A stretch of DNA of 64,000 nucleotides, from assembly GCF_010894435.1 (NCBI RefSeq), contig NZ_JAAIXZ010000013.1, forward strand, positions 256,214-320,213, read 5' to 3'. Positions 52,889 through 62,006 of this stretch are shown one piece after another. Under the pieces are notes generated by a model, which saw only the letters and a program-made list of their open reading frames with translations, did not search any database and was not told where the DNA came from. The position numbers and the translations under genes are program-made. How positions within the stretch are numbered: the first letter of the stretch is position 1; each line of letters opens with the position of its first letter. The DNA comes from Pyxidicoccus trucidator (lineage in GTDB: Bacteria; Myxococcota; Myxococcia; Myxococcales; Myxococcaceae).

Positions 52889-55366
52889 TCACGCCTCCGG
52901 CGCGGGCTCCTCGGGCGTCTCCGGCGTCGTCCCGTGCCGGCGGCGCCAGCGCTCCACCATCAGCAGCAGCGACGGGAAGCCCAGCAGCACGACGACCAGG
53001 TTGATGCCGAAGCCCAGGTTGGCCAGGTCGCCAATCGAGTTGAGGCCCGGGTGCTTCGCGAGAATCAGCGCCACGAAGCCAATCGCGCTCGTCAGCAGGC
53101 CGCCGGTAATCGCCCGGCCCGTCTCCCCGTACACGGAGATGAAGTCCGCGCCCGGCTCGCCCAGCCGCTGCACCAGGTGCACGCCCGCGTCCACCGTGGT
53201 GCCAATCAGCACCGGCAGCACCATGATGTTCAGGTAGTTGAACTGCAGGCCCAGCACCGACATCAGGCCCACCAGCCCGACGACGGACAGCAGCGTGGGC
53301 AGCATGCAGATGAGCGCCGTGCGCAGCCGGCCCAGCGTCAGCCACATCGCCCCCAGCACGCTCAGCACCGCCGCCACGAGGATGCGCGGGCCCTCGCGAG
53401 CCACCATGTCCAGGATGTCCGCCAGGATGAGCGCCTCACCCGCCGCGGACACCTGGCTGCCGTCCGGCATCTGCAGGCCGCGCACCTCCTTCGCGAAGCG
53501 CCGCGTGCCCTCGCCGTCCGACAGGCTCACCCCGCCGCCCGCGTACACCAGCACCGCGCCGCCCGTGCTCCCGTCCAGGCTCTCGAACTGGTGCCGCACG
53601 CCCACCGGCAGCTCCGCTTCCGTGAAGGGCTTCGCCGCCGCCATGTGCAGCGCCCGCAGCAGCGAGGCACGCGAGTCCTCCGGCAGCCGCTCCGGGTCCA
53701 GCTTGCCCAGCTTCGCCGCAATCGACTGGAGGATGGCCTGCTTCTCCGCCTGCTGCCCGGGCACCAGGTCCTCCAGCGCGTTCACGAAGTCGATGGTGGA
53801 CTCCTTGCCCCGCGCCGCCTTGCGCGCCTCCAGCTGGCGCACCACCTCGCGCTCCATCTCCAGCGAGTCCGTCAGCACCACCACCGGCGTCTGCGAGTAG
53901 CCCAGGATGTTGTTCACCTTCTGGTCCAGCACCGCCGACGCCTGCTTGTAGTCCTCCAGCGTGCGCGAGTCGTAGTTGAACGACACGCGGGGCGCCTGCG
54001 ACACGAGCGCCAGCACGCCCACGCCCACCACCAGCCCCACGCCCCGGTACGAGCGCGGCAGCCACCGCGCCAGCAGCCCCAGCGGCCCCGACGCGCCCTG
54101 GTGCACCCGCGGCGCCCAGCCGAAGCGCGACGCCAGCCCCAGCAGCGCGGGGAGGATGAGCAGGTACGCGAAGATGCTCACCAGCATGCCCACCGCCGCG
54201 ATGATTCCGAACTCACGGAACGCTCGGAACTCGGACATGGCCAGGCTGAGGAACGTCAGCGCCGCCACCATGGCCGCGATGAGCGCGGAGAAGCCGGTGT
54301 GCCGGAAGGACTCGGCGATGGCCGCCTCGGACGTCTCGCCCTCTCCGCGCAGGTGCAGGTAGCGCCCCAACAGGTGGATGCCGTGCTCCACGCCCAGGCC
54401 GCCCAGCACCGCCGCCAGGAAGCCCGTCAGGAGGTTCACCTGCCCGTACGCCAGGCCCACGAAGCCGTACGTCCACCCCAGGCCCGCCAGCACCGGCGCC
54501 ATGGTGAGGCCCACCGCCAGCGCGCTGCGGAAGTGGAAGGCCAGGTACGCCAGCAGCAGCACCATGGCCAGCGTGGACGCGCTCGCCAGGTCCTGCACGA
54601 TGACGCGCTGCTGGTCGATCTTCTTCTTGTAGGTGCCCGTCACCGCCGTCTTGAAGCCCGGCCCGTACTTCGACAGGTCCTGCTTCGCCAGGAACTCCTC
54701 CACCTGCCCCACCACCACCTTCGAGTAGTCCAGGTCCGCGGCGCTGCCCCGGGGCTTCGCCATCACCACCACCATGCGCTCGGTGGTGTCCAGGTAGTAG
54801 AGGTCTCCCTGCCCGGAGAGGCGCTGGTTGGCGCTGCCGGAGTACTTCTGCTCGATGTCGGAGAAGTCCACCGACGGCGGCGGCGCGTCGTCCAGCCGCA
54901 CGAAGAGCGGGTTGGCCTGCTCCTTCTCCCAGGCGATGCGCGCGTCGATGCGCTCCTGGATGACCTTCAGGTCCGGAACGTCCACGTAGTACAGCGCATG
55001 CTCTTCGAAGAAGGAGCGGGGCCGCTGCTGCGTCACGTAGCGGATCTCCGGCAGCGCCGCGAGCTTGGGCGCCAGGTCATCCGCGAAGCGCTTGAGGGCC
55101 TCGGGCTCCGCGCCCATGCCCACCACCACCACGTTGCCCTGGCCACCGAAGCGCTTGCGCAGCTTGTCGATGTCCTGGACGCTCGGGAAGTTCTTGGGCA
55201 GCAGGCCGACGAAGTCCGCGCTCAGCGTCAGCGTCCTCGCGCAGAAGATGCCCGCCACCGTCAGCGCCAGCGTCAACAGCAGCGCCTGGAAGGGCCTCCG
55301 GTGGTTGCGCGCGGCCAGGCGCCCCATCGCCCCCTCGAACCGCTCCGACCAACGCTTCTCATCCAT
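52889..55366 (-). CDS. MMPL/RND family exporter (HpnN-like)
   Basis: 825-residue resistance-nodulation-division exporter of the MMPL/hopanoid-transporter type, about 12 helices. Large periplasmic loops follow helix 1 (FVGLLPKNFPSVQDIDKLRK, RFADDLAPKLAALPEIRYVT) and helix 7. Conserved membrane segments: GFVGLAYGQVNLLTGFLAAV, LGGLGVEHGIHLLGRYLHLR, FREFGIIAAVGMLVSIFAYL, and in the second half FNYLNIMVLPVLIGTTVDAG with GLLTSAIGFVALILAKHPG. Probably exports hydrophobic or lipid substrates. It diverges from a close paralogue. Confidence 0.9.
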   Translation of the reverse strand: MDEKRWSERFEGAMGRLAARNHRRPFQALLLTLALTVAGIFCARTLTLSADFVGLLPKNFPSVQDIDKLRKRFGGQGNVVVVGMGAEPEALKRFADDLAPKLAALPEIRYVTQQRPRSFFEEHALYYVDVPDLKVIQERIDARIAWEKEQANPLFVRLDDAPPPSVDFSDIEQKYSGSANQRLSGQGDLYYLDTTERMVVVMAKPRGSAADLDYSKVVVGQVEEFLAKQDLSKYGPGFKTAVTGTYKKKIDQQRVIVQDLASASTLAMVLLLAYLAFHFRSALAVGLTMAPVLAGLGWTYGFVGLAYGQVNLLTGFLAAVLGGLGVEHGIHLLGRYLHLRGEGETSEAAIAESFRHTGFSALIAAMVAALTFLSLAMSEFRAFREFGIIAAVGMLVSIFAYLLILPALLGLASRFGWAPRVHQGASGPLGLLARWLPRSYRGVGLVVGVGVLALVSQAPRVSFNYDSRTLEDYKQASAVLDQKVNNILGYSQTPVVVLTDSLEMEREVVRQLEARKAARGKESTIDFVNALEDLVPGQQAEKQAILQSIAAKLGKLDPERLPEDSRASLLRALHMAAAKPFTEAELPVGVRHQFESLDGSTGGAVLVYAGGGVSLSDGEGTRRFAKEVRGLQMPDGSQVSAAGEALILADILDMVAREGPRILVAAVLSVLGAMWLTLGRLRTALICMLPTLLSVVGLVGLMSVLGLQFNYLNIMVLPVLIGTTVDAGVHLVQRLGEPGADFISVYGETGRAITGGLLTSAIGFVALILAKHPGLNSIGDLANLGFGINLVVVLLGFPSLLLMVERWRRRHGTTPETPEEPAPEA

Positions 55367-55750
55367 GTCGCGACACCTGCTGTGTTGACTGGGCGAAACG
55401 CAGCCCACCTTGGGCACGCACAAACCGGCGAGTCAAACCGTTTATGCCGTAAGCCGGAAAGTAAGGTAGCGAATTACCTGCCCTTTGTAACAGGGGTTCC
55501 ACGCGGATGCCCGCCTGTCCGCCCGCCTGTCTCCACCCTGGGCGCGGCGGCCTGTGAGCCCGGCAAATCACTCCCATGAGTCCGGCCCGTGCCGCCCTCC
55601 CGGAGGGCAGACGAGCGGGCTCCGCGCACTGCAAGGCCCCTGGAGAGTGGGCACGTTGCCCCGCGACACGGGGTCCGCGCCAGCGGGCACCCAGGGGAGG
55701 GATGGCCGCTCCGCGCCACCAGGGGGCCTGGAGGCGGGCGGCGGCACGTC
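55367..55750. other. 384-base divergent intergenic region between the two MMPL genes
   Basis: Contains the promoters of both exporters. An AT-richer patch at 55425-55495 holds the palindrome at 55464-55479. The remainder nearest the plus-strand gene is GC-rich with open frames that I consider non-coding. Confidence 0.6.
55464..55479. promoter_or_regulatory. AGGTA-N6-TACCT palindrome between the MMPL genes
   Basis: Five-base perfect arms around GCGAAT within the AT-rich patch. Size and position fit an operator that could control one or both exporters; no regulator gene is adjacent. Confidence 0.45.
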
Positions 55751-58273
55751 ATGGACTCGGACCCGACGACGCAGGCGGAGCGGAAGTGGATGGTGCGCGT
55801 GGAGCGCACCCTGGGCGCGGTGGCCGCCCACAACCACCGACGCCCGGCGCTCGCCCTGCTGCTGGCGGTGGTGCTGGCCGCGGTGGGCGGCTTCCTGGCC
55901 CGCAACCTCTCCCTCAACGCCGACCTCGTGGACCTGCTGCCCGCCTCCTTCAAGAGCGTGCAGGACGTGCATGAGATGGAGCGGCGCCTCGGCGCGCTCG
56001 GCTGGGTGGTGGTGGTGGGCGAGGGAGGCGACGCCGCGTCGCTCCAGCGCTTCGCGGACGACCTGGCGCCGAAGCTGGAGGCGCTGCCCGGCATCCGCTA
56101 CGTGGAGGCGAAGCGCCCCGGCGCCTTCTTCCGCGACAGGGCGCTCTACTTCCTGTCGGAGGAGGACCTGAAGGAGGTCCACCGCCGGCTGGAGGCTCGC
56201 GTCACCTGGGAGAAGCAGCAGGCCAACCCCCTCTACGTCGACCTGGTGGGCGAGGAGCCTCCGTCGCTGGACTTCTCCGACCTGGAGGCGAAGTACGGCA
56301 CCAACGCGGGGCAGCGGCTGTCCGCCAGCGACGGCGACTACTACCTGGACGCGAGGACGCGGCGCGTGGTGCTGCTGGCGAAGCCGGAGACGTCCTCGGC
56401 GGACCTGGCCTTCTCGCGCCGCATCACCGACGAGGTGCGCACGCTGCTCGACGCGCAGGACCTGAAGCAGTACGGGCCCGACTTCCGCACGGAAATCACC
56501 GGCACCTTCCAGAAGAAGCTGGACCAGCAGGGACAGATTGCGCGCGACATCGCCGTGTCCTCGGCGGTGGCGCTGGGGCTGCTGCTCCTCTACCTGCTGC
56601 TGCACTTCCGCAGCGCGCTGGCCGTGGGGCTGGTGCTGACACCGGTGGGCACGGGCCTCGCGTGGACGTACGGGCTGGTGGCCGCGGTGTACGGGCAGGT
56701 GAATCTGCTGACGGGCTTCCTGGGCGCGATTCTGGGCGGCCTGGGCATCGAGCACGGCATCCACCTGCTGGGGCGCTACCTGCACCTGCGCGGAGAGGGC
56801 GAGCCGTCCGAGCAGGCCACGCGCGAGTCCTTCACGCACACGGGCGGCGCGGCGCTGGTGTCCGCGCTGGTGGCGGCGCTCACCTTCTTCGTGCTGGGCA
56901 CGTCGCGCTTCCGGGCGTTCCGTGAGTTCGGCGTCATCGCCGGGGTGGGCATGCTGGTGCTCATCGTCGCGTACGTGCTGGTGATGCCGGCGCTGCTGGG
57001 GCTGGCGTCGCGCTGGGGCTGGCGGCCGAGGCACGCGACGGTGGTGACGACGGAGTCCCCCACGGGCCGCTTCCTGGTGCACCGCCGCGGCGTCATCAGC
57101 GCCGTGTTCGCCGTGCTGCTGGTGGCGCTGCTGACGCAGGCGGGCCGGGTGCGCTTCGACTACGACTTCGGCGCGCTGCAGGACCAGCGCCTGCCGTCCT
57201 TCCTCCTGGACCGCGAGGTCAACCGCATCATCGGCTACTCGCAGACGCCGGTGGTGATGCTGACCGACACGCCCGAGGATGAGCAGGCCGTGGTGCGCGA
57301 GCTCCAGCAGCGCCAGCGCGCACTGGGTGACAAGTCCACCATCGACTTCGCGGCCTCGCTGTCCTCGCTCATTCCCGACCGGCAGACGGAGAAGCAGCCG
57401 CTGCTGGCAGCCTTGTCACGACTGCTGGAGGACGTGCCCGAGGAGCGCCTCTCACCGGAGCAGCGCGACCAGCTCGTCCGCCTGCGGCGGCAGTCCCAGG
57501 CAAAGCCCTTCACCCCCGCGGAGCTTCCGCCAGGAGTGCGCCAGCAGTTCCAGGGCGCGGGCGGCGGGCAGAGCGGCTTCGTGCTGGTGTACCCGTCGGT
57601 GAGCCTGTCGGACGGCTCGGCCATCCGCGCGCTGGCGCGCGAGGTGCGCGGCGTGCAGCTGCCGGGCGGCGGGCGCATCTCCGCGGCGGGCGAGCCGATG
57701 GTGCTGTCGGACATCCTGGAGATGGTGACGCACGAGGCGCCGCTCATCCTCGGAGGCGCGACGCTGGCGGTGCTGCTGGCCATGTGGGCCACGCTGGGCG
57801 GGCTGCGGCTGGCGCTGCTGTGCCTGACGCCCACGGTGGTGTCGCTGCTGGCGCTGCTCGGGCTGATGCCGTTGATGGGGCTGGAGTTCAACTACCTCAA
57901 CATCCTCGTCATCCCCGTGCTCATCGGCACCACGGTGGATGCGGGCGTGCACCTGCTGACGCGCCTGGCGTCGCCGAGCAGCGACTTCGTTGCTGTGTAC
58001 TCGGAGACGGGGCGGGCCATCTGCGGGGGCCTGCTGACGAGCGCGATGGGCTTCGGCGCGCTCTTCCTCGCGGACCACCCCGGCCTCAACTCCGTCGGTG
58101 CACTGGCCAATCTGGGCTTCGCCACCAACCTTCTCATCATGCTGGTGGCCTTCCCTGCCCTGCTGCTGGTGCTGTCCGAGCGACGGATGCGACGCCGCCG
58201 GGCGCGGCGGGACAAGCAGGAGACTCCGGCGGCCGGGCCCTCGGGCCCACGGCCCGCCACGCACACGAACTGA
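55751..58273 (+). CDS. MMPL/RND family exporter, paralogue of the divergent gene
   Basis: 840-residue RND exporter with the same layout as its divergent neighbour: AHNHRRPALALLLAVVLAAV, LVDLLPASFKSVQDVHEMER, RFADDLAPKLEALPGIRYVE, LVAAVYGQVNLLTGFLGAIL, GGLGIEHGIHLLGRYLHLRG, FNYLNILVIPVLIGTTVDAG, GLLTSAMGFGALFLADHPG. Nearly every segment aligns with the other protein, so they are duplicates that have diverged. The C-terminus is Arg-rich (RRMRRRRARRDKQE). ATG 55751 aligns with the partner start. Confidence 0.9.
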   Translation: MDSDPTTQAERKWMVRVERTLGAVAAHNHRRPALALLLAVVLAAVGGFLARNLSLNADLVDLLPASFKSVQDVHEMERRLGALGWVVVVGEGGDAASLQRFADDLAPKLEALPGIRYVEAKRPGAFFRDRALYFLSEEDLKEVHRRLEARVTWEKQQANPLYVDLVGEEPPSLDFSDLEAKYGTNAGQRLSASDGDYYLDARTRRVVLLAKPETSSADLAFSRRITDEVRTLLDAQDLKQYGPDFRTEITGTFQKKLDQQGQIARDIAVSSAVALGLLLLYLLLHFRSALAVGLVLTPVGTGLAWTYGLVAAVYGQVNLLTGFLGAILGGLGIEHGIHLLGRYLHLRGEGEPSEQATRESFTHTGGAALVSALVAALTFFVLGTSRFRAFREFGVIAGVGMLVLIVAYVLVMPALLGLASRWGWRPRHATVVTTESPTGRFLVHRRGVISAVFAVLLVALLTQAGRVRFDYDFGALQDQRLPSFLLDREVNRIIGYSQTPVVMLTDTPEDEQAVVRELQQRQRALGDKSTIDFAASLSSLIPDRQTEKQPLLAALSRLLEDVPEERLSPEQRDQLVRLRRQSQAKPFTPAELPPGVRQQFQGAGGGQSGFVLVYPSVSLSDGSAIRALAREVRGVQLPGGGRISAAGEPMVLSDILEMVTHEAPLILGGATLAVLLAMWATLGGLRLALLCLTPTVVSLLALLGLMPLMGLEFNYLNILVIPVLIGTTVDAGVHLLTRLASPSSDFVAVYSETGRAICGGLLTSAMGFGALFLADHPGLNSVGALANLGFATNLLIMLVAFPALLLVLSERRMRRRRARRDKQETPAAGPSGPRPATHTN

Positions 58274-58329
58274 AGCGGCTGCAGGGAACGGAAGGACGGA
58301 AGGACGCACACCCACGAACGGAGGCAATC

Positions 58330-58779
58330 ATGGGGAAGCAGATGAAGACGCGGTGGCTGTGGGCGGGTGCGCTGGCGGGCTCGCTGGCGCTGGGCGCGGC
58401 GTGCACCGCGACAGAGGCGCCGGTGCAGCTGGCACAGGCGACGCCGAGCACGGGACAGCCAGGGACGGGCGGCACCAGCACCAGCGTTCCGGGCACGACG
58501 CCGCCGGACACGACAGTGCCAGGTACGACGGCGCCGGGCACGACGCCGCCGGGCACCAGCACCACGGTACCGGGCACCACGGCGCCGGGCACGGGTACGG
58601 GCATGGGCGGCTCCGGCACGGCGGGCACCGCGCCCCTGGCTGGCACGGACGCGGGCGTGGGCATGGGCGGCTCCGGCTCCGGGACGACACCCGGGCTGAA
58701 CCCGAATCCCGGTGACTCGTCCAGCACGTTCCAGCCGCCCACGGGCAGCGCCGTGCTCGACGGCGGCACGGGCTTCTAG
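58330..58779 (+). CDS. Low-complexity Thr/Gly/Pro-rich lipoprotein
   Basis: 149-residue lipoprotein (lipobox LALGAAC) whose mature part is nearly all Thr, Gly, Pro and Ser: VPGTTPPDTTVPGTTAPG, TTPPGTSTTVPGTTAPGTG and two MGGSGxG units (GMGGSGTAG, GMGGSGSGT). No fold expected; likely a surface spacer. Only 56 bases after the MMPL exporter, so probably cotranscribed. CGGAGG precedes the ATG. Confidence 0.75.
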   Translation: MGKQMKTRWLWAGALAGSLALGAACTATEAPVQLAQATPSTGQPGTGGTSTSVPGTTPPDTTVPGTTAPGTTPPGTSTTVPGTTAPGTGTGMGGSGTAGTAPLAGTDAGVGMGGSGSGTTPGLNPNPGDSSSTFQPPTGSAVLDGGTGF

Positions 58780-58791
58780 GCCGAGGAGAGA

Positions 58792-58823
58792 CCGGGGTGG
58801 CTCCGGCTTTGGAGCCACCCCGG
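58792..58823 (+). terminator. Strong terminator hairpin
   Basis: Perfect 13-pair stem (CCGGGGTGGCTCC and GGAGCCACCCCGG) with a six-base loop, 12 bases after the lipoprotein stop. Confidence 0.7.
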
Positions 58824-58908
58824 CACCGGCCTCCGGGTGTCGCGACTGGCGGGAGCCCGGGCGGCTCCGCTGGACACCCGGTGCCGCGCCTGCTTTGTCC
58901 CGCGGGCG

Positions 58909-59622
58909 ATGGACATCCATACCCCTCGCATCCTCTCGCAGCGCGTGGGCCTGCCCCGCGAGCTGGGCACGGCCGGAGCCACGTCGCCGCTGGAGCGGCC
59001 GTGGACGAGCGCCATCTTCAAGGAGCCGATTCCCGGGCCGGTGTGGCTGTCCCGCACGGGGCTCTCTGGAGACGGGCAGGCCGACCTCAAGGTCCACGGC
59101 GGCCTGGAGAAGGCCGTGCTCGCGTACGCCGCCGCGCACTACGACTTCTGGCGCCAGCGGCTGGAGCGTGCCGACGTGGGCCCCGGGGCCTTTGGCGAGA
59201 ACTGGGTCCTCTCCGGCGGCGCGGAGGACGGCACGTGCATCGGTGACGTGCTGCGCGTGGGAGGCGCGCGCGTGCAGGTGTCCCAGCCGCGCCAGCCGTG
59301 CTGGAAGCCCGCGCGCCGCTGGGGACGCAAGGACCTGGCGCTGCTCATCCAGGAGACGGGCCGCACCGGCTGGTACTTCCGCGTGCTGGAGGAAGGCCCC
59401 GTGCGGGAGGGCGACGCCCTGGAGCTGCTCGAGCGCCCCTACCCCGCCTTCACCGTGGCCTTCGCCAACCACGCCATGCACGGCCAGGCGCCCGACGCGG
59501 CGGCCGCGCTCTCCGAGTGCCCCCTGCTGTCGCCCGGCTGGCGCGAGTCGCTGCGCCGTCGAGCGCGGGGCACCCGCGGGGACGACCGCCCCCGCCTCGT
59601 GGGTCCCGACACCGCCGACTGA
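58909..59622 (+). CDS. MOSC domain protein (YiiM-like)
   Basis: 237-residue MOSC protein; the family binds molybdopterin-type cofactors or handles N-hydroxylated compounds. Seen: TSAIFKEPIPGPVWLSRTGL, DGQADLKVHGGLEKAVLAYA, HYDFWRQRLERADVGPGAFG, ENWVLSGGAEDGTCIGDVLR, and the cysteine motif VSQPRQPCWKPARRW typical of YiiM. Lys-rich catalytic pocket implied by FKEP. ATG 58909 begins MDIHTPRILSQRVG. Flanked by hairpins, so probably monocistronic. Confidence 0.9.
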   Translation: MDIHTPRILSQRVGLPRELGTAGATSPLERPWTSAIFKEPIPGPVWLSRTGLSGDGQADLKVHGGLEKAVLAYAAAHYDFWRQRLERADVGPGAFGENWVLSGGAEDGTCIGDVLRVGGARVQVSQPRQPCWKPARRWGRKDLALLIQETGRTGWYFRVLEEGPVREGDALELLERPYPAFTVAFANHAMHGQAPDAAAALSECPLLSPGWRESLRRRARGTRGDDRPRLVGPDTAD

Positions 59623-59775
59623 CGGACGGAAACGACCTGACAAGTCGTCCCCCGGTCTTTCTTCCCAGTGCCGGCCGAAGAGCAGGCAGCCAGAGCAGCG
59701 GCCCCTGCACGCCGGAATCTGGCTGCTCACGTTCCCGTCCAGCAGCAGCCAGACCCTCACACTGGGAGAATCCAA

Positions 59776-60318
59776 ATGAAGAACTTCCTCAAGACCAAGC
59801 TTGTCCTCGCGTCCCTCACCGCTGGCGTCCTCGCGTTCGGTACCGCCTGCAAGTCGGACTCGGGCTCCACAAAGGAAGAGCCCACCGCGCCTTCCACCAC
59901 GGGAGACAACTCCACCGACACCGGCTCCACGGGCACCGGCGCCACCGACCCGGCCACGGGCACCGGCACCACCACCGACCCGGGCACGGGCGGCACGGGC
60001 ATGGATGACCCGAGCATCGATGACCCGACCATGAGCCCCGAGACGGGCGGCACGGGCGTGGACCCGGGCAGCACCGGCACCGGCAGCGACATGGGCACCG
60101 ACCCGGGCACGGGCGGCGCGGGCTCCGAGCCCCTGGAGCCGGGCATCGAACCCGTGGAGCCGGGTAGCGAACCCGTGGACCCCGGCACCGGCGGCTCCGG
60201 CACCGACCCCAGCGACGACACCACGCTGGACCCGTCCGGCACGGGCGGCTCGATGACGCCGGAGCCCGACAGCTCCACGGACAGCACCACCGTGCCCGAG
60301 GGCGCCAAGAGCAAGTAG
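59776..60318 (+). CDS. Low-complexity Thr/Gly/Asp-rich lipoprotein
   Basis: 180-residue lipoprotein (lipobox LAFGTAC, Lys-rich n-region) with an acidic low-complexity body: TGTGATDPATGTGTTTDPG, TGGTGMDDPSIDDPT, EPGIEPVEPGSEPVDPGTG. Units GTGGxG and EPxEPG repeat. Similar in style to the lipoprotein before the MOSC gene but more acidic. Probably disordered and surface-exposed. GGGAGAA precedes the ATG. Confidence 0.75.
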   Translation: MKNFLKTKLVLASLTAGVLAFGTACKSDSGSTKEEPTAPSTTGDNSTDTGSTGTGATDPATGTGTTTDPGTGGTGMDDPSIDDPTMSPETGGTGVDPGSTGTGSDMGTDPGTGGAGSEPLEPGIEPVEPGSEPVDPGTGGSGTDPSDDTTLDPSGTGGSMTPEPDSSTDSTTVPEGAKSK

Positions 60319-60353
60319 TCCGGCACCCGGCCTGAGCACATGAAGCAGTGGAC

Positions 60354-60382
60354 GATGCCCGCGCAAGCCCTGCGCGGGCATC
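60354..60382 (+). terminator. Terminator hairpin
   Basis: Perfect 12-pair stem (GATGCCCGCGCA and TGCGCGGGCATC) with a five-base loop, 36 bases after the lipoprotein stop. A few T residues follow. Confidence 0.7.
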
Positions 60383-60444
60383 GCCATTTCCGCGGTCCGC
60401 CCTGGCTCGAGGCCTGTTGCTGAAGCCCGTCCCTTGAAACGACT

Positions 60445-60483
60445 CCGCTCCCCACCCGCCCTCCTGGGCACGGTGGGGAGCGG
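60445..60483 (-). terminator. Terminator hairpin for the convergent small gene
   Basis: 12-pair stem (CCGCTCCCCACC and GGTGGGGAGCGG) with a 15-base loop, 26 bases downstream of the minus-strand gene ending at 60510. Confidence 0.55.
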
Positions 60484-60509
60484 CGCTCACACCCGGCTTC
60501 CGCGCGCGC

Positions 60510-60728
60510 TCAAGTCACGCTGACGCCAGGGGTGTAGGGCGTGCCCACGGGCTCGATGATGCGCGGGTTGCCGCCGGAGCCGGGGTTGTTGCCCGGTCCG
60601 CCATCCGGTTGCAGGTACGGCGGGCCCCGGTGCGGCCTGTCCTCCTCGGTGTCGGCGCTGCGGTCCGGCGCGGTGGGAAAGGCCTCGGGTGGGATGTGCA
60701 GCACGTCGTCCTTCTTCTTCTTGGTCAT
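60510..60728 (-). CDS. Small hypothetical protein
   Basis: 72-residue protein beginning with a lysine run (MTKKKKDDVLHIPPEAFPTA), then DRSADTEEDRPHRGPPYLQP, DGGPGNNPGSGG and RIIEPVGTPYTPGVSVT. Hydrophilic, Pro/Gly-rich, probably disordered. A strong AAGGAGG lies seven bases before the ATG, the best ribosome site in the area, which is the main reason to accept it. Family not recognised. Confidence 0.6.
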   Translation of the reverse strand: MTKKKKDDVLHIPPEAFPTAPDRSADTEEDRPHRGPPYLQPDGGPGNNPGSGGNPRIIEPVGTPYTPGVSVT

Positions 60729-60831
60729 GGCGGCCTCCTTTTCTCCAACGTGGGTGCCCTCCAGTCCCCGGGCACCTCTCATTCCGGCGCCTGCTTGAAT
60801 GGACGCTCCAGGCTTGTCAGCGTGGCTGTCC

Positions 60832-61815
60832 ATGACTCCCTCCGGACGCGCGCTCGTGAGGTTGCTCCTCGTCACCACCCTCGCCCTGGCCCCGGCGCTG
60901 GCCTTCGCCCAGGGGCCCGGGAAGACAGCCTCGCGGCGCAAGGCGCCCGTGCCCGTGCAGGTGAAGGGCACCCGCGTGTCCCTGGCGCCCCCCGAGGGCT
61001 TCACCGAGGCGAAGAGCTTCAGCGGCTTCCGTCAGGAGGAGACAGGCGCATCCCTCATGGTGACGGAGCTGCCCCTCCCGTTCGCGAAGGTCAGCCAGGG
61101 CCTCACCGCCGAAGCGCTCACGTCCCAGGGTATGGAGCCGCTGTCCCGGAAGCCGGCGAAGGTGGGCGGACACAAGGGGTTCCTCGTCCAGGCCCGGCAG
61201 TCCTCGGGGGACCAGGTCTTCCTCAAGTGGATTCTCGTGCTCGGCGACGACTCCGACACCCTGGTGCTCACCGCCGCGTGGCGCGAGCAGGACTCGAAGG
61301 CGCTGAGCAGGCCCCTCGAGCGTGCCGTGCGCTCCACGCGCTGGGACCGCGACGCCGAGCCGGGGCCCGGGCTGGAGCTCTTCACGCTGAAGCAGACACC
61401 CGGGCTGAAGGAGGCGCAGCGCGTGCAGAACACCGTCCTGTACACCCGCGATGGGAAGCCGCCCGGGACGCCTCCCACGGAGGGGCCCTCCCTCATCGTC
61501 GCCCCTTCCCTGGCGAACACGCACGTGGGCGAGGACGTAGAGGCCTTCTCCCGCGTCCGACTGGACGCCGCGGGGCGGGGCCTCACCGTCGAGTCCAGCG
61601 CCCTGCTGACGGTGGACGGCCTGAAGGGCCACGAGGTGGTGGCCCACGGCAAGGACTCCACCACGCAGCGGGACTTCACGCTGTACCACGTGCTGCTGCT
61701 GGACGAGGGCCGCTACTTCCTCCTCCAGGGCCGCGTGGGAGGCGAGGACCGCGCCGCGTATCTGGAGCACTTCAAGACGGCTGTACGGAGCTTCCAGCGC
61801 GTCCCCATCCCCTGA
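60832..61815 (+). CDS. Hypothetical exported protein
   Basis: 327-residue protein with a Sec signal (LVRLLLVTTLALAPALAFAQ). Mature region: VKGTRVSLAPPEGFTEAKSF, SGFRQEETGASLMVTELPLP, HKGFLVQARQSSGDQVFLKW, LVLTAAWREQDSKALSRPLE, TLYHVLLLDEGRYFLLQGRV. Two similar halves suggest an internal duplication of a PsbP/YjbF-like or DUF1795-like fold, but this is uncertain. Diverges from the small Lys-rich protein (104 bases between starts). ATG 60799 is an alternative. Confidence 0.68.
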   Translation: MTPSGRALVRLLLVTTLALAPALAFAQGPGKTASRRKAPVPVQVKGTRVSLAPPEGFTEAKSFSGFRQEETGASLMVTELPLPFAKVSQGLTAEALTSQGMEPLSRKPAKVGGHKGFLVQARQSSGDQVFLKWILVLGDDSDTLVLTAAWREQDSKALSRPLERAVRSTRWDRDAEPGPGLELFTLKQTPGLKEAQRVQNTVLYTRDGKPPGTPPTEGPSLIVAPSLANTHVGEDVEAFSRVRLDAAGRGLTVESSALLTVDGLKGHEVVAHGKDSTTQRDFTLYHVLLLDEGRYFLLQGRVGGEDRAAYLEHFKTAVRSFQRVPIP

Positions 61816-62006
61816 GGCACCAGTCCCGAGCGCTCCTGCCGCGAGACTGGTAGGAAGGGCAGCCAGCCAGCCGGGCGCACGCCTCCCCACCCGCCCCCCG
61901 ACGACGTGGAGGCCGGGCGGGCAGGTACTGCGCGTCGGTGGCACCTTCGAGGCGAGACACGCTATCGACAGGGGAGGAACCGCAGCGTGAAACGGGGTGG
62001 GGCGAC

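Noticed and set aside
52934-55579. An 881-codon open frame on the plus strand
   Set aside because: It is antisense to the MMPL gene; its product is a His/Arg/Gln-rich sequence typical of reversed GC-rich codons.
61819-61851. ACCAGTC/GACTGGT inverted repeat after the exported protein
   Set aside because: Seven-pair stem with a 19-base loop and no T-run; too weak to call a terminator.
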